A DNA stretch of 64,000 nt. Origin: Rhodoferax potami (lineage in GTDB: Bacteria; Pseudomonadota; Gammaproteobacteria; Burkholderiales; Burkholderiaceae_C). This document shows, in pieces, positions 38,750-48,889 of this stretch. Location of the stretch: the NCBI RefSeq assembly GCF_032193805.1, contig NZ_JAVBIK010000001.1:558001-622000 (forward strand), given 5' to 3'. Positions within the stretch are counted from its first letter, which is position 1; each line of letters starts with the position of its first letter. The notes beneath the pieces were generated by a model. That model was not told the origin of the DNA. It saw only the letters and a program-made list of their open reading frames with translations, and searched no databases. The position numbers were made by a program, and so were the translations under genes.

Positions 38750-40435
38750 TTAACTTTTCAGCATGGGCAGGTTCATACCTTGCTCGCGTGCGCATTGCTT
38801 TGCAATCTCATACCCGGCATCCGCATGGCGCATCACGCCGGTGCCGGGGTCGTTCCAGAGCACGCGCTCCAGGCGCTTGGCTGCTGCGTCTGTGCCGTCA
38901 GCCACGATGACCACGCCACTGTGCTGGCTGTAGCCCATGCCCACGCCGCCGCCGTGGTGCAGGCTCACCCATGTGGCGCCGCCAGCTGTGTTGAGCAGTG
39001 CGTTCAACAGAGGCCAGTCGCTCACCGCATCTGAGCCGTCTTGCATGCTTTCGGTCTCGCGGTTGGGTGATGCAACCGAGCCGCTGTCCAAATGGTCACG
39101 GCCAATGACGATGGGGGCTTTGAGCTCGCCGTTTTTCACCATCTCGTTAAACGCCAAGCCAGCGCGATGGCGCTCGCCCAGACCGATCCAGCAAATGCGT
39201 GCCGGCAGACCCTGGAAGGCAATGCGCTCACCGGCCATGTCCAGCCAGCGGTGCAGGTGAGCGTCTTCGGGGAACAGCTCTTTCATCTTGGCGTCCGTCT
39301 TGCGGATGTCTTCCGGGTCGCCACTCAGCGCCACCCATCGGAAGGGGCCCTTGCCACGGCAGAACAAGGGGCGCACGTAGGCAGGCACAAAGCCGGGGAA
39401 GTCAAACGCATTCTTCACGCCCTGGTCCAGCGCCACCTGGCGGATGTTGTTGCCGTAGTCCACGGTGGGAATGCCCATGGCCTGAAAGTCCAACATGGCT
39501 TGCACATGCACTGCGCAGCCTTGAGCAGCTGCCTGGCGCAGCGCGGCGTGTTGGGTGTCGTCCGCCTGCGCGGCCCGCCACTGCTCTACCGACCAGCCGG
39601 GTGGCAGGTAGCCGTACACCAGGTCGTGTGCAGAAGTTTGGTCTGTGACCATATCGGGGCGCGGGCCACCGGTGCGGGCGCGGCGCACCATCTCAGGCAA
39701 CAGCTCAGCAGCATTGCCCAGCAGGGCGACCGACACGGCTTTGCCCTCAGCCGCATAGCGGGCCATGCGTTGCAGCGCGTCGTCCAGATCCGTGGCTTGC
39801 TCATCCACATAGTGGGTCTTGAGGCGGAAGTCGATACGGCTTTGCTGGCACTCAATGTTGAGGGAAGAGGCTCCGGCAAAGCTGGCTGCCAGTGGCTGTG
39901 CGCCGCCCATGCCGCCCAGGCCGGCCGTCAAAATCCATTTGCCCTGCAGATTGCCACCGAAGTGCTGCTTGCCGGCCTCTACAAAGGTTTCGTAAGTGCC
40001 CTGCACGATGCCCTGGCTGCCGATGTAAATCCAGCTGCCGGCCGTCATCTGGCCATACATCATCAGGCCTTTTTTATCCAGCTCGTGAAAGTGCTCCCAG
40101 GTAGCCCACTTGGGCACCAGGTTGGAGTTGGCAATCAACACGCGGGGCGCATCCGCATGGCTACGGAACACGCCCACCGGCTTGCCGCTTTGCACCAGTA
40201 GAGTTTCGTCCTCATTCAAGTTGCGCAGGCTCTTCAGGATGGCGTCAAAGCATTCCCAGTTACGTGCGGCCTTGCCGATGCCGCCATACACCACCAGCGC
40301 ATCCGGGTCTTCTGCCACCTCAGGGTCCAGGTTGTTTTGCAGCATGCGATAGGCGGCCTCAATAAGCCAGTTCTTGCAATGCAGGGTGGTGCTATGGGGT
40401 GCGCGCACAGGCCGGACTTGGGAGAGAGCAGACAT
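38750..40435 (-). CDS. hutU: Urocanate hydratase
   Basis: 561 residues. It converts urocanate to imidazolonepropionate using tightly bound NAD+. Visible are [14 protein letters not shown] near the N-terminus, [15 protein letters not shown] (NAD-binding turn), the catalytic-region [11 protein letters not shown] and [16 protein letters not shown]. The ATG at 40435 is chosen over an in-frame TTG seven codons upstream. It is divergent from hutC, and the gap holds a palindrome. Confidence 0.97.
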   Translation of the reverse strand: MSALSQVRPVRAPHSTTLHCKNWLIEAAYRMLQNNLDPEVAEDPDALVVYGGIGKAARNWECFDAILKSLRNLNEDETLLVQSGKPVGVFRSHADAPRVLIANSNLVPKWATWEHFHELDKKGLMMYGQMTAGSWIYIGSQGIVQGTYETFVEAGKQHFGGNLQGKWILTAGLGGMGGAQPLAASFAGASSLNIECQQSRIDFRLKTHYVDEQATDLDDALQRMARYAAEGKAVSVALLGNAAELLPEMVRRARTGGPRPDMVTDQTSAHDLVYGYLPPGWSVEQWRAAQADDTQHAALRQAAAQGCAVHVQAMLDFQAMGIPTVDYGNNIRQVALDQGVKNAFDFPGFVPAYVRPLFCRGKGPFRWVALSGDPEDIRKTDAKMKELFPEDAHLHRWLDMAGERIAFQGLPARICWIGLGERHRAGLAFNEMVKNGELKAPIVIGRDHLDSGSVASPNRETESMQDGSDAVSDWPLLNALLNTAGGATWVSLHHGGGVGMGYSQHSGVVIVADGTDAAAKRLERVLWNDPGTGVMRHADAGYEIAKQCAREQGMNLPMLKS

Positions 40436-40480
40436 CTTCAAACTCGCTTTCAACAAAAATGCAATGTCGCGGAGTCTACT

Positions 40481-40490
40481 TGTCTAGACA
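40481..40490. promoter_or_regulatory. TGTCTAGACA palindrome, probable HutC operator
   Basis: A perfect 10-base palindrome in the 79-base gap between hutU and hutC, within CTTGTCTAGACATG. GntR/HutC-type repressors bind similar GTCTAGAC or TGTATATACA palindromes. It would let HutC repress both divergent units and respond to urocanate. Confidence 0.65.
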
Positions 40491-40514
40491 TGCCTATGCA
40501 ACTACAATTTGCTG

Positions 40515-41243
40515 ATGGTTTCTACCACCCTCCCCCCCTCAGGCGCTGCGGCGCCGTACACCCACGTCAAAAACTTTTTGATGGAAGGCCTCTCGCAAGG
40601 CCGCTGGACCCCAGGCAGCCAGATGCCCTCCGAGTCCGAGCTGGTGCAACAGTTCAAAGTCAGCCGTATGACGGTGGGACGCGCCATTCGCGAGTTGCAA
40701 GCCGAAGGCTTTGTGACCCGGGTGCAGGGCGTGGGCACCTTTGCTGCGCACCTGGCGCGGGTATCGTCCAACCTGACTATCAAGGACTTGCACGAAGAAA
40801 TTGCAGCCCGCGGCCACCAGCACCAGGCACGGGTCGTGCTGTCACGCGAAGAGTTGGCAGTAGATGGCTTGGCTCAGCAGCTGGGCCTGCCGCTGGGGGC
40901 GCCGGTGTTTCACACCCTGATCGTGCACTCCGAGAACGGGGTGCCGCTGCAGTGCGAAGACCGCTACGTGAACCCCGCCTGCGCGCCCGACTATTTGAGC
41001 GTGGACTTCAGCCAGACCACGCCCACCCACTACCTGCTGGAAGTCGCCCCCCTGTGGGAGGCGCAGTACTCCATCGAAGCTGGCCCACCCAGCCCGCAAG
41101 AAGCGGAGTTGCTAGGCATCACCCCGCAGGACCCCTGCCTCATCATCGTGCGCCGCACCATGAACCGCGATGTGCCCATCACCCTGGCGCGTCTGGTGCA
41201 CCCTGGCACCCGCTACCAGATTCAAGGCCAGTTCAAGCCATGA
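40515..41243 (+). CDS. hutC: Histidine utilisation repressor, GntR/HutC family
   Basis: 242 residues: N-terminal winged helix (about 12-78, PSESELVQQFKVSRMTVGRAIRELQAEGFVTRVQGVGTF) and a C-terminal UTRA effector domain (about 95-235, ending RTMNRDVPITLARLVHPGTRYQI). Family members are released by urocanate. It begins the hutCDIGF unit, and its stop overlaps hutD as ATGA. Confidence 0.95.
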   Translation: MVSTTLPPSGAAAPYTHVKNFLMEGLSQGRWTPGSQMPSESELVQQFKVSRMTVGRAIRELQAEGFVTRVQGVGTFAAHLARVSSNLTIKDLHEEIAARGHQHQARVVLSREELAVDGLAQQLGLPLGAPVFHTLIVHSENGVPLQCEDRYVNPACAPDYLSVDFSQTTPTHYLLEVAPLWEAQYSIEAGPPSPQEAELLGITPQDPCLIIVRRTMNRDVPITLARLVHPGTRYQIQGQFKP

Positions 41244-41836
41244 CGCTGCAAATCATCCACGCGCAGGAATGCGCACCCCAGCCTTGGCGCAACGGTGGCG
41301 GCCAGACCCGCGAGCTACTGGTGTGGCCGCCCGAGGGCGAATGGCAGCTGCGCATCAGCCGGGCCGACATTGCGGCGGACGGCCCTTTCTCTGCTTTCCC
41401 CGGTGTGCAGCGCTGGTTTGCCGTGTTGGAGGGCGCAGGAGTTGCGTTGGCGCTACCCGTGCCGCAAACACTGCGTGCCGGCGATGCGCCGCTGGCGTTT
41501 GACGGCGCTGCAGCGCCCGGCTGCCGCCTGCTGAAAGGCCCCACCCAAGACCTGAACCTGATGGTGCGGCAAGACCGAGGCTTTATGCAGATAGTCATTG
41601 CGGGGCAACCTTGGCACAGCCTGCTCGCCATGCGCGGCCTTTACAGCACCGGCGCCGGCACATGGAGCAACGGCGCACGCCAAGTGCAAATTAGCGCCCA
41701 CACCCTGCTGTGGGACGAGTCGCCCAACACCGCCCCGTGGACGTTTACCCCGGACACCTGCGCAGAGCCCACGCACGGCGCACCGGCCTACTGGCTGGGC
41801 TTTACCCCACACACATCGGATGGAGCCACACCATGA
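41240..41836 (+). CDS. hutD: HutD family protein
   Basis: 198 residues, beta-rich cupin-like. [16 protein letters not shown] and [18 protein letters not shown] are the family signatures. HutD is found in hut operons and is thought to limit pathway flux, but it has no proven reaction. Start and stop both overlap the neighbours by ATGA junctions. Confidence 0.9.
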   Translation: MTLQIIHAQECAPQPWRNGGGQTRELLVWPPEGEWQLRISRADIAADGPFSAFPGVQRWFAVLEGAGVALALPVPQTLRAGDAPLAFDGAAAPGCRLLKGPTQDLNLMVRQDRGFMQIVIAGQPWHSLLAMRGLYSTGAGTWSNGARQVQISAHTLLWDESPNTAPWTFTPDTCAEPTHGAPAYWLGFTPHTSDGATP

Positions 41837-43062
41837 GCCTTACCCACACCGGCACCACACTTTGGCACCACGCCCGCATCGCCAGCTTGCATGGCAACGA
41901 ACCCTGGGGGTGGCTGGAAGACGGCGCCATGCTGACCCGTGAGGCGCACATCGTCTGGTGCGGCCCGCGGTCTAAGCTGCCTGCCGAGCACACGCACAGC
42001 ATCACACGCGAGGTGGACCTAGATGGCGCCTTGGTCACGCCCGGGCTGGTGGACTGTCACACCCACTTGGTGTACGGCGGCGATCGTGCCGCCGAATTTG
42101 AGATGCGCCTGCAAGGTGCCAGCTACGCGCAAATTGCGCAGGCTGGTGGCGGCATACGCTCCAGCGTGGCCGCCACCCGTGCCGCCAGCGAGGCAACGCT
42201 GTTGGCCAGCGCCACCCGCCGCGCCCGCAGCTTGATAGCCGAGGGAGTGACCACGATTGAAATCAAGTCCGGCTACGGTTTGAGCCTGGAGAACGAGGCC
42301 CGCTGTCTGCATGTGGCACGCACCTTGGGCGAGCGCCTGCCCTTGAGCGTGCGCACCACCTACCTGGGCGCCCACGCCGTACCGCCCGAATTTTCCGGCC
42401 GCAACGACGACTATGTGGACGCCGTCTGCGCCTGGATGCCCGAGCTGCATTCCCGAGGGCTGGTGGACGCTGTCGACGCATTCTGCGAAACCATAGGCTT
42501 CACCCCTGCCCAAACGCGCCGCGTGTTTGAGGCGGCACGGGCCTTGGGGCTACCCGTCAAGCTGCACGCCGAGCAGCTCAGCGACCAGGGCGGCGCGGCA
42601 CTGGCGGCAGAGTTCGGCGCCCTCTCGTGCGACCACCTGGAGCACCTGAGCGAGGCCGGCATACGCGCCATGCAAGCCGCCGGCACCGTGGCTGTGCTGC
42701 TGCCCGGCGCTTACTACTTCTTGCGCGAGACCAAGCTGCCACCCATAGATGCACTGCGCGCCCATGGCGTGCCCATGGCAATCGCCACCGACCACAACCC
42801 CGGCACTTCGCCCGGCTTGTCCATGCTGCTCATGCTCAACATGGCCTGCACCTTGTTCCGTCTGACACCCGAAGAAGCCCTGCGCGGCGCCACGGTGCAC
42901 GGTGCACGGGCCTTGGGCCTGCACGACCGGGGCACCCTGGCCGCCGGCCAGCGGGCCGACTTCTGTGTGTGGGACCTGGACCACCCCCGCGAATTGGCCT
43001 ACTGGTTCGGCCACAACCCTTGCCGCCGCACCATCGTGGGCGGACTGGAGCGCACCCTGTGA
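41833..43062 (+). CDS. hutI: Imidazolonepropionase
   Basis: 409 residues, amidohydrolase fold. It hydrolyses 4-imidazolone-5-propionate to N-formimidoyl-L-glutamate. Metal-ligand and substrate motifs are [48 protein letters not shown] and [11 protein letters not shown]. The ATG overlaps the hutD stop; the end overlaps the hutG GTG. Confidence 0.96.
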   Translation: MSLTHTGTTLWHHARIASLHGNEPWGWLEDGAMLTREAHIVWCGPRSKLPAEHTHSITREVDLDGALVTPGLVDCHTHLVYGGDRAAEFEMRLQGASYAQIAQAGGGIRSSVAATRAASEATLLASATRRARSLIAEGVTTIEIKSGYGLSLENEARCLHVARTLGERLPLSVRTTYLGAHAVPPEFSGRNDDYVDAVCAWMPELHSRGLVDAVDAFCETIGFTPAQTRRVFEAARALGLPVKLHAEQLSDQGGAALAAEFGALSCDHLEHLSEAGIRAMQAAGTVAVLLPGAYYFLRETKLPPIDALRAHGVPMAIATDHNPGTSPGLSMLLMLNMACTLFRLTPEEALRGATVHGARALGLHDRGTLAAGQRADFCVWDLDHPRELAYWFGHNPCRRTIVGGLERTL

Positions 43063-43880
43063 CACAAGTTAACCCCCAACCCATCCACCACCCCACCTAC
43101 ACCCTCTCGCCCGGCAGCAGCCCGCTGCTGGTGAGTTTTCCGCATGTGGGCACCGACATCCCCGACGCCATTCGCAGCCGCCTGGTGCCCCGCGCACAAA
43201 AGGTAGAAGACACAGACTGGCACCTCGAAGCGCTGTATGCCTTTGTCCGCGACATGGGTGCCAGCACCATCGTTCCGCGCCATGCACGCTATGTGGTGGA
43301 CCTGAACCGTCCGCCCGAAAACGCGCCCATGTACCCCGGCGTGAACAACACCGAGCTGTGCCCCACCCGCTTCTTTAGTGGCGAGCCGCTGTACCTGCCC
43401 GGTCAAGAGCCCACCGAATCTGAAGTCGCCCAGCGCGTGACGGACTATTGGCGCCCCTATCACGACGAGCTAAGCGGCGAGCTGCAGCGCCTGCGCACGC
43501 TACATGGCCACGCGGTGCTGTTTGATGCGCACAGCATCTGCTCGGTGCTGCCCTGGCTGTTTGAGGGCCGCCTGCCGGATCTGAACCTTGGCACCGTAAA
43601 TGGCACTAGCGCCTCACCAGCTCTGCGCGAGCTGCTATCAAAAGTATTGCAAAACCAATCAGAGTTTACGCAGGTGGTGGATGGCCGCTTCAAAGGCGGC
43701 TACATCACTCGCAACTACGGCCGCCCCGCAGAACAGGTGCACGCAATCCAACTCGAAATGTGCTGGCGTTGCTACATGGCGGAGGAGCCGCCCTACGCCC
43801 TCGCACCCGACCGCGCAGCCCGTGTGTTGCCCGTGTTACAGGCGCTGGTGCGTACCATGACCGACTGGAGGCCCGCATGA
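43059..43880 (+). CDS. hutG: N-formylglutamate deformylase
   Basis: 273 residues from a GTG overlapping the hutI stop (GTGA). It removes formate from N-formylglutamate, the final step. [34 protein letters not shown] and [10 protein letters not shown] are the family signatures. A copy of the interspersed repeat lies in frame at 43606-43652 and encodes [16 protein letters not shown], a stretch probably absent or different in homologues. Confidence 0.93.
   Translation: MTQVNPQPIHHPTYTLSPGSSPLLVSFPHVGTDIPDAIRSRLVPRAQKVEDTDWHLEALYAFVRDMGASTIVPRHARYVVDLNRPPENAPMYPGVNNTELCPTRFFSGEPLYLPGQEPTESEVAQRVTDYWRPYHDELSGELQRLRTLHGHAVLFDAHSICSVLPWLFEGRLPDLNLGTVNGTSASPALRELLSKVLQNQSEFTQVVDGRFKGGYITRNYGRPAEQVHAIQLEMCWRCYMAEEPPYALAPDRAARVLPVLQALVRTMTDWRPA
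43606..43652 (+). repeat. Interspersed element, copy 5, inside hutG
   Basis: CTAGCGCCTCACCAGCTCTG then CGCGAGCTGCTATCAAAAGTATTGCAA. It aligns to copies 1 and 8 across the whole element and is translated as part of HutG. Confidence 0.65.
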
Positions 43881-45253
43881 GCGAGCACGTTTTCTGGGCG
43901 CCGCAGGCCTGGGTGAATGGCCGCTGGGAACCCGATGTTTGCCTGGAAGTTGATGCACGCGGCCACTGGGCGGCCATCACCCCCGGCATCACTCCGCCAC
44001 CGGCCCACGCCACCGTGCTCAGAGGCCCGGTGTTACCTGGCATGGTCAATGCACACAGCCACGCCTTCCAGCGCGCATTTGCCGGGCTCGCCGAGCGGCG
44101 TGAATCCGCGGCAGATGACTTCTGGTCCTGGCGTGACCGCATGTACGGTGTGGCCCTGCGCATCACCCCGGCGCAGCTGCGCGCCGTGGCGGCTCAGCTC
44201 TATGTAGAGCTGCTGCAAGGCGGCTACACGCAGGTGTGTGAGTTTCATTACCTGCACCACCAGGAAGACGGCCAGCCCTATGCCGACGAGGCCACCATGG
44301 CGTGGGCGGTGGCCGATGCAGCCCGCGACGCGGGCATGGGCCTCACCGTATTGCCCGTGCTGTACGAACGCGCCGGCTTTGCACAACCCGCACTGCGGCC
44401 TGACCAGCGCCGCTTTGCCGGCACCCCCGAGTTCATCGCACGCCTTCACCGCAAAGTGCAGGCGGCGGGGCGCCCCCTGGTGAATGCGGGAGTTTCCATT
44501 CACTCGCTGCGCGCGGCCTCGGCCGAATCCATCGCGGCATTGTTGGCCCAGGTCGGTGATGCGGACGTGCCCATCCACATCCATGTTGCGGAGCAAATGC
44601 AAGAGGTGCGCGACTGTGTGTCGGCCACCGGCTTGCGCCCTATTGCTTGGCTGGCGGAGCACCAAACAATGGATGCCCGCTGGCAACTGGTACACGCCAC
44701 GCACACCGAGCAGGCCGAAATTGATGCGGTAGCCCGCAGTGGCGCAGGCATTGTGATTTGCCCCAGCACCGAGGGCAACCTCGGCGATGGCTTTGCCGAT
44801 CTGCCCGCGTGGCTCTCAGCCGGGGTGCCCATGGCAGTGGGCTCAGACAGCCATGTAAGCCGCCAATGGGCGGAGGAATTGCGCTGGCTCGAATACGGCC
44901 AACGCCTGCGCCTGCAACAGCGCAACGTGGCCGCCCTCCCCGGGCATCAGCCTTCCACAGCCGCGCGCTTGTTGGACCAAGCAATCAGCAGCGGCGCTGC
45001 AGCATCAGGCTTCAAGCAATGGGGCCTGCAGACAGGTGCAAGGGCGGACATGGTGGTGCTCGATGTGAGCACCCCGGGTTTGCTCGGCATTCCGCACACA
45101 CACACGCTGGATGCACTGGTGTTCGCCTGCAATCATGCGGCGATCGATGAGGTCTATGTGGCGGGTAAGCGGAAGGTCAGCGGCGGACTCCACCATGAAC
45201 AACCAGTGATTGCAGAAAAATTCAAATCCACTATGCTGGAGCTGCTGGGATAA
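43877..45253 (+). CDS. hutF: Formimidoylglutamate deiminase
   Basis: 458 residues, amidohydrolase fold. It deiminates N-formimidoylglutamate to N-formylglutamate and ammonia, the substrate of HutG, so this organism uses the five-step histidine pathway. GMVNAHSHAFQRAFAGLAER gives the HxH metal site; HIHVAEQMQEV, HATHT and GSDSHVSRQWAEELRWLE complete it. It starts within the hutG stop as ATGA and ends the unit. Confidence 0.95.
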   Translation: MSEHVFWAPQAWVNGRWEPDVCLEVDARGHWAAITPGITPPPAHATVLRGPVLPGMVNAHSHAFQRAFAGLAERRESAADDFWSWRDRMYGVALRITPAQLRAVAAQLYVELLQGGYTQVCEFHYLHHQEDGQPYADEATMAWAVADAARDAGMGLTVLPVLYERAGFAQPALRPDQRRFAGTPEFIARLHRKVQAAGRPLVNAGVSIHSLRAASAESIAALLAQVGDADVPIHIHVAEQMQEVRDCVSATGLRPIAWLAEHQTMDARWQLVHATHTEQAEIDAVARSGAGIVICPSTEGNLGDGFADLPAWLSAGVPMAVGSDSHVSRQWAEELRWLEYGQRLRLQQRNVAALPGHQPSTAARLLDQAISSGAAASGFKQWGLQTGARADMVVLDVSTPGLLGIPHTHTLDALVFACNHAAIDEVYVAGKRKVSGGLHHEQPVIAEKFKSTMLELLG

Positions 45254-45313
45254 TAAAGATCAGGTTACTTCGTTGGGTCGGGAGCTTCAGCAAATCTAAC
45301 GTAGGAGTCAGAA

Positions 45314-46942
45314 ATGGGTTTTTTGAACCGGTGGAGCGTCAAAGCGCGGCTAAGTTTCGGTTACGCGGTCATGACCCTCATCGTGGTCTTGATTGCAGCA
45401 GAGGGCCTGATTGCCCTCTCCAATGCCAAGTCAGAGTTCGAGCGACAGGTATTCCAGCTCAACAAGCTCACCCAGCTCAGCAACCAAACCCTCGACGCCA
45501 CCAATGCCCGCGCAGTAGGTGCGCGCAACCTGGTGATCAGCGCGTCCCAAGCCGGTATTGAGCGTGACAAGGCGGCGATTGAAAAGGCGCATGCAGCCGT
45601 TCAAAAGCATATTGCAGACATTGACAGCATGCTCGCCCAGGACAACTTCAAGGGCTCTGAACTCGCCCGTGCCTTTGAAGCCGTGAAGAAAACCGAGGCC
45701 GTGTACGGCCCGGTCGCGCTGGAGATCACCGCGTTGGGTGTAGCCGGCAAGCGTGAGGAGGCGATTGCAGGCATCAACGCCAAATGCCGTCCCTTGCTGG
45801 ACCAGTTGCTGGCTGACCTCCACGAATTCGGCAAACTCACGGAGGCTGCGGGCCAGGCCAACGTGGTGGAGTCAGAGCGTGATTTTGGAGTCTTGCGCAA
45901 CACCTTGATCGTGCTCACTCTTCTGGGCTTGGCCATTGCCATCACCATGGGCGTGAGCACCACTCGTTCCATCACACGCCCCCTGCTCACCGCCCGCGCG
46001 GCTGCGAAATCATTTGCCCATGGCGACCTGAGCACCGCACTTGTGGCAGAGGGCAGAGACGAAGTCGCACAACTCGTGAATTCGCTGGAGGCGATGCGGC
46101 AAGAGCTGTCCGGCATCGTGGCTACAGTGCGTCAGAGCGCTGAAACTGTCTCCAATGCGAGCTCGGAGATCGCCACTGGCAACCACGATTTGTCCGGCCG
46201 CACCGAAAGCCAAGCCAGTGCCTTGGAGCAAACATCGGCGAGCATGGAAGAGGTCAACTCTTCCATCCGCCAGAACGCCGACAACTCCCAACAGGCCAGA
46301 CAATTGGTGGCTGATGCCTCTCAAATTGCCTCGCAAGGCGGCAGCACGGTGACCGAGGTGGTCAATACCATGCGGGGCATCAGCGACAGCTCCAAGCGGA
46401 TTTCAGACATCACCAGCATCATTGACGGCATCGCCTTCCAGACCAACATCCTCGCGCTCAATGCCGCGGTAGAAGCTGCCCGGGCAGGCGAACAAGGCCG
46501 GGGTTTTGCGGTGGTGGCCAGTGAGGTGCGTACCCTGGCCAGCCGGTCGGCAGAAGCGGCCAAAGAAATCAAAAAGCTCATCGGTGACAACGTGCAACGA
46601 ATCGAGCAAGGCGGGGTTCAGGCCGAGCGCGCGGGCGCCATCATGTCTGAGGTGGTCAGCAGCATCAATGGCCTCAACACCGTGATTACCGAGATCTCGA
46701 TGGCCAGCCGCGAGCAAAGCGACGGGGTTGCCCAGATTGATGTAGCGATCCAGCAAATGGACCAGGTCACGCAACAAAATGCCGCCTTGGTCGAAGAAAT
46801 GGCCGCCGCTGCCAGCAGCCTGAGCAGCCAATCCCGCGATTTGGTGCAAGTCGTCGCTCGCTTCAAGCTCAATCCGCTCGACGCACAGAGCCTGTCCATC
46901 GGCCATGCCGGAAGCCCCGGCATGCTGGCACTGCAGTACTAG
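45314..46942 (+). CDS. Methyl-accepting chemotaxis protein
   Basis: 542 residues. Membrane helices at about 12-34 and 191-211 flank a four-helix-bundle periplasmic sensor (4HB_MCP type). HAMP and a signalling domain with [39 protein letters not shown] follow. Unlike the receptor at 9938 it has no WETF-type tail. TAGGAG precedes the ATG. Position after the hut unit suggests, but does not show, an amino-acid ligand. Confidence 0.92.
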   Translation: MGFLNRWSVKARLSFGYAVMTLIVVLIAAEGLIALSNAKSEFERQVFQLNKLTQLSNQTLDATNARAVGARNLVISASQAGIERDKAAIEKAHAAVQKHIADIDSMLAQDNFKGSELARAFEAVKKTEAVYGPVALEITALGVAGKREEAIAGINAKCRPLLDQLLADLHEFGKLTEAAGQANVVESERDFGVLRNTLIVLTLLGLAIAITMGVSTTRSITRPLLTARAAAKSFAHGDLSTALVAEGRDEVAQLVNSLEAMRQELSGIVATVRQSAETVSNASSEIATGNHDLSGRTESQASALEQTSASMEEVNSSIRQNADNSQQARQLVADASQIASQGGSTVTEVVNTMRGISDSSKRISDITSIIDGIAFQTNILALNAAVEAARAGEQGRGFAVVASEVRTLASRSAEAAKEIKKLIGDNVQRIEQGGVQAERAGAIMSEVVSSINGLNTVITEISMASREQSDGVAQIDVAIQQMDQVTQQNAALVEEMAAAASSLSSQSRDLVQVVARFKLNPLDAQSLSIGHAGSPGMLALQY

Positions 46943-47079
46943 CCCAGGAAACGCAGCATCCCGTAGAGGGACAAAGCGCCGCACACCGCGAGCATGCCCG
47001 TTTTAACTGCGCGGCTGCTCGACAGTGCGCCGGCAACGCTCAGTACCAGAATGGCGATAAAGATAAAGCTCGTTTTCAT
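46939..47079 (-). CDS. 46-residue membrane protein coupled to the FAD monooxygenase
   Basis: [19 protein letters not shown] at the N-terminus and [20 protein letters not shown] at the C-terminus form two hydrophobic segments with a short SSSRAVK loop. The ATG overlaps the monooxygenase stop as ATGA, and the stop overlaps the end of the chemoreceptor tail-to-tail. The overlap makes a real, translationally coupled gene likely. No family is recognised. Confidence 0.6.
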   Translation of the reverse strand: MKTSFIFIAILVLSVAGALSSSRAVKTGMLAVCGALSLYGMLRFLG

Positions 47080-48287
47080 GGCCGGGATGCTAACGCGTAG
47101 CCGTACAGCCACGGCAAATCCAGGAGTTTTTCTCCCAACAAGCCCATCGCCGCATCGCGCGCAAGGCGCATAGGCCCTGTGAGGTGAAAAACCTGGCCGT
47201 TGCGTATGGCCCGCGCTTGCACCCGCGCGTTACGCTGCCAGCGCGCCGCAGCATAGTGCGCCAGTGCTGCCGGTGTATCGCCCTGCAGAGCTTGTAACGA
47301 TGCGGCGAGCTGCTGCGCGTCTTCAATCGCCATCCCCGCGCCTTGGGCGAGATAGGGGCGCATCGGATGGGCCGCATCCCCCAGCAAAGCACAGCGGCCG
47401 AGCGCCATCTCACGAGCACTGCGCATCGGAGGGCGGTCACTGAGCGCCCACAAGCGCCAGTCATCAATCGCGTGCACCAGATCCAGCAGCGGGCCACCCG
47501 CGTTGGCCAAACGCACCCGCAGTTCGCCGGCATTGGCGGTGTGATCCCATGCCGTGGGGTCGCCAGCCAACGCACCGTGAACGATCACCACCACATTCAG
47601 CCACTCACCCCCACGGACCGGGTACTGGACGGCATGAAATTGCGGCCCCATCCACGCGGTAACGACCTGGGATCGGATCGCCGGGGGCAGCGAACTTTGC
47701 AACACCATCGCCCTGAACGCCAGGTGCCCCGTGACACGCGGTGCACCATCCCCCATCAGTTGGCGGCGCAGCGCGCTCCACACACCATCGGCGCCCACCA
47801 CACAGTCGGCCTCCAGCTCCTGGCCCTCCTGAGTGATCAAGCGCACCTGCTCTTCATGGCGCGCAAGACTGGCAACCCGGGTGTTGAGCGCAATATCAAC
47901 CGCACCGGTGCGCACAACCGCCTCGCGCAATAAAGCGTGCAAATCCTGCCGGGCGATAGTGGCGTAAGGGGCGCCATAACGTGCCAACGCCTGAGTCCCC
48001 AGCGGCAAGGTGCCCAACAAGCGGGCGCTCATGGCGCTGCGCACCTCCAGCCGCTCCGGAAAAACAGCCACCTGAGACAGCTCTTGTTGCAAGCCCCAGC
48101 CATGTAACACGCGAGTGACATTCGGGCCCAGTTGCACACCAGCCCCGACTTCGCCAAACGCAGGTGCCTGCTCGAGTAGCCGCAGCCCTCCCTGCCCCTG
48201 CCCTGAGAAAACGCCTTGCCGGCTGCACGCCAATGCCGCAGCCAAGCCGCCGATGCCTCCCCCCACGATCACCATGTTGTGCTTCAT
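47076..48287 (-). CDS. FAD-dependent aromatic-type monooxygenase
   Basis: 403 residues. N-terminal MVIVGGGIGGLAAALACSRQG (FAD GxGxxG), VVGADGVWSALRRQL (DG motif) and GDAAHPMRPYLAQGAGMAIEDA (second FAD motif) define the class A flavoprotein hydroxylases such as salicylate and 3-hydroxybenzoate hydroxylases. The substrate is not clear. The ATG at 48287 fits the family better than a frame start 33 bases upstream. It is followed by the small membrane protein. Confidence 0.87.
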   Translation of the reverse strand: MKHNMVIVGGGIGGLAAALACSRQGVFSGQGQGGLRLLEQAPAFGEVGAGVQLGPNVTRVLHGWGLQQELSQVAVFPERLEVRSAMSARLLGTLPLGTQALARYGAPYATIARQDLHALLREAVVRTGAVDIALNTRVASLARHEEQVRLITQEGQELEADCVVGADGVWSALRRQLMGDGAPRVTGHLAFRAMVLQSSLPPAIRSQVVTAWMGPQFHAVQYPVRGGEWLNVVVIVHGALAGDPTAWDHTANAGELRVRLANAGGPLLDLVHAIDDWRLWALSDRPPMRSAREMALGRCALLGDAAHPMRPYLAQGAGMAIEDAQQLAASLQALQGDTPAALAHYAAARWQRNARVQARAIRNGQVFHLTGPMRLARDAAMGLLGEKLLDLPWLYGYALASRP

Positions 48288-48338
48288 AGGCCTGAATTCT
48301 GCCGTGCGGCCCACGCACAAAGGCTGCGCCAGCGCAAA

Positions 48339-48800
48339 TTACCCCTCACTTCGCGCCTGCACCTTGCGATGGCTGCCATGCAGATGCCCCGAGGGTGGAG
48401 CACCTGCCGACTGCACCGCGAGCCCTTCCAAAATCCCACAGTGCGCAGTGTCCAGCACTCCGATGCACTGGGCCCGCAACGCCTTGAGCTGCTTTTCCAG
48501 CGCCCGCAATTCACGGATACGCTGGGCCACATGGCCGATGTGGGCGTCCAATAAGGCGTTGACGCTGGCGCAGTTATCGCCCGGCGCATCCTGAAACGCC
48601 AGCAGCGCGCGGATCTCGTCTAGGCTCATGTCGAGGCTGCGGCAGTGGCGCACAAACTGCAGGCGCTGGGTGTGGGCGTCCGAGTAATGGCGGTAGTTGG
48701 CATCGGTGCGGGCAGCAGCGGGCAGCAAACCCTCGCGCTCGTAGTAGCGGATGGTTTCCACCGGGGTGGAGGTGGCCTTGGCCAAATCGCCGATTTTCAT
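48339..48800 (-). CDS. cadR: MerR-family Cd(II)/Pb(II)-responsive regulator, CadR/PbrR-like
   Basis: 153 residues. N-terminal MerR helix-turn-helix (MKIGDLAKATSTPVETIRYYEREGLLP), dimerisation helix, and metal Cys residues in DNCASV (77) and the loop QCIGVLDTAHCGI (112, 119), the CadR/PbrR arrangement, with a His-bearing tail (HLHGSH). It is divergent from the cation transporter, whose promoter has a MerR-type operator. Confidence 0.88.
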   Translation of the reverse strand: MKIGDLAKATSTPVETIRYYEREGLLPAAARTDANYRHYSDAHTQRLQFVRHCRSLDMSLDEIRALLAFQDAPGDNCASVNALLDAHIGHVAQRIRELRALEKQLKALRAQCIGVLDTAHCGILEGLAVQSAGAPPSGHLHGSHRKVQARSEG

Positions 48801-48836
48801 GGTGCGCCTCGCAATAACCTTGTTGCAGTGTAGCGC

Positions 48837-48867
48837 TTGACCCTGAAGTGGCTACAGGGTTTCCAAT
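48837..48867 (+). promoter_or_regulatory. MerR-type promoter and operator of the cation transporter
   Basis: -35 TTGACC (48837-48842) and -10 TCCAAT (48862-48867) are separated by 19 bases, the long spacer typical of MerR-controlled promoters. Between them lie perfect 6-base arms ACCCTG (48840-48845) and CAGGGT (48855-48860). CadR bound to Cd or Pb would unwind this spacer. Confidence 0.8.
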
Positions 48868-48889
48868 GGCAACATTGAAAGGAAACGCC

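Noticed and set aside
37742..40201. Long open frames of 430 and 369 codons on the plus strand across hutH and hutU
   Set aside because: They are antisense to two unmistakable enzymes; GC-rich third positions leave the opposite strand open. Their translations are rich in His, Arg and Gly without recognisable motifs.
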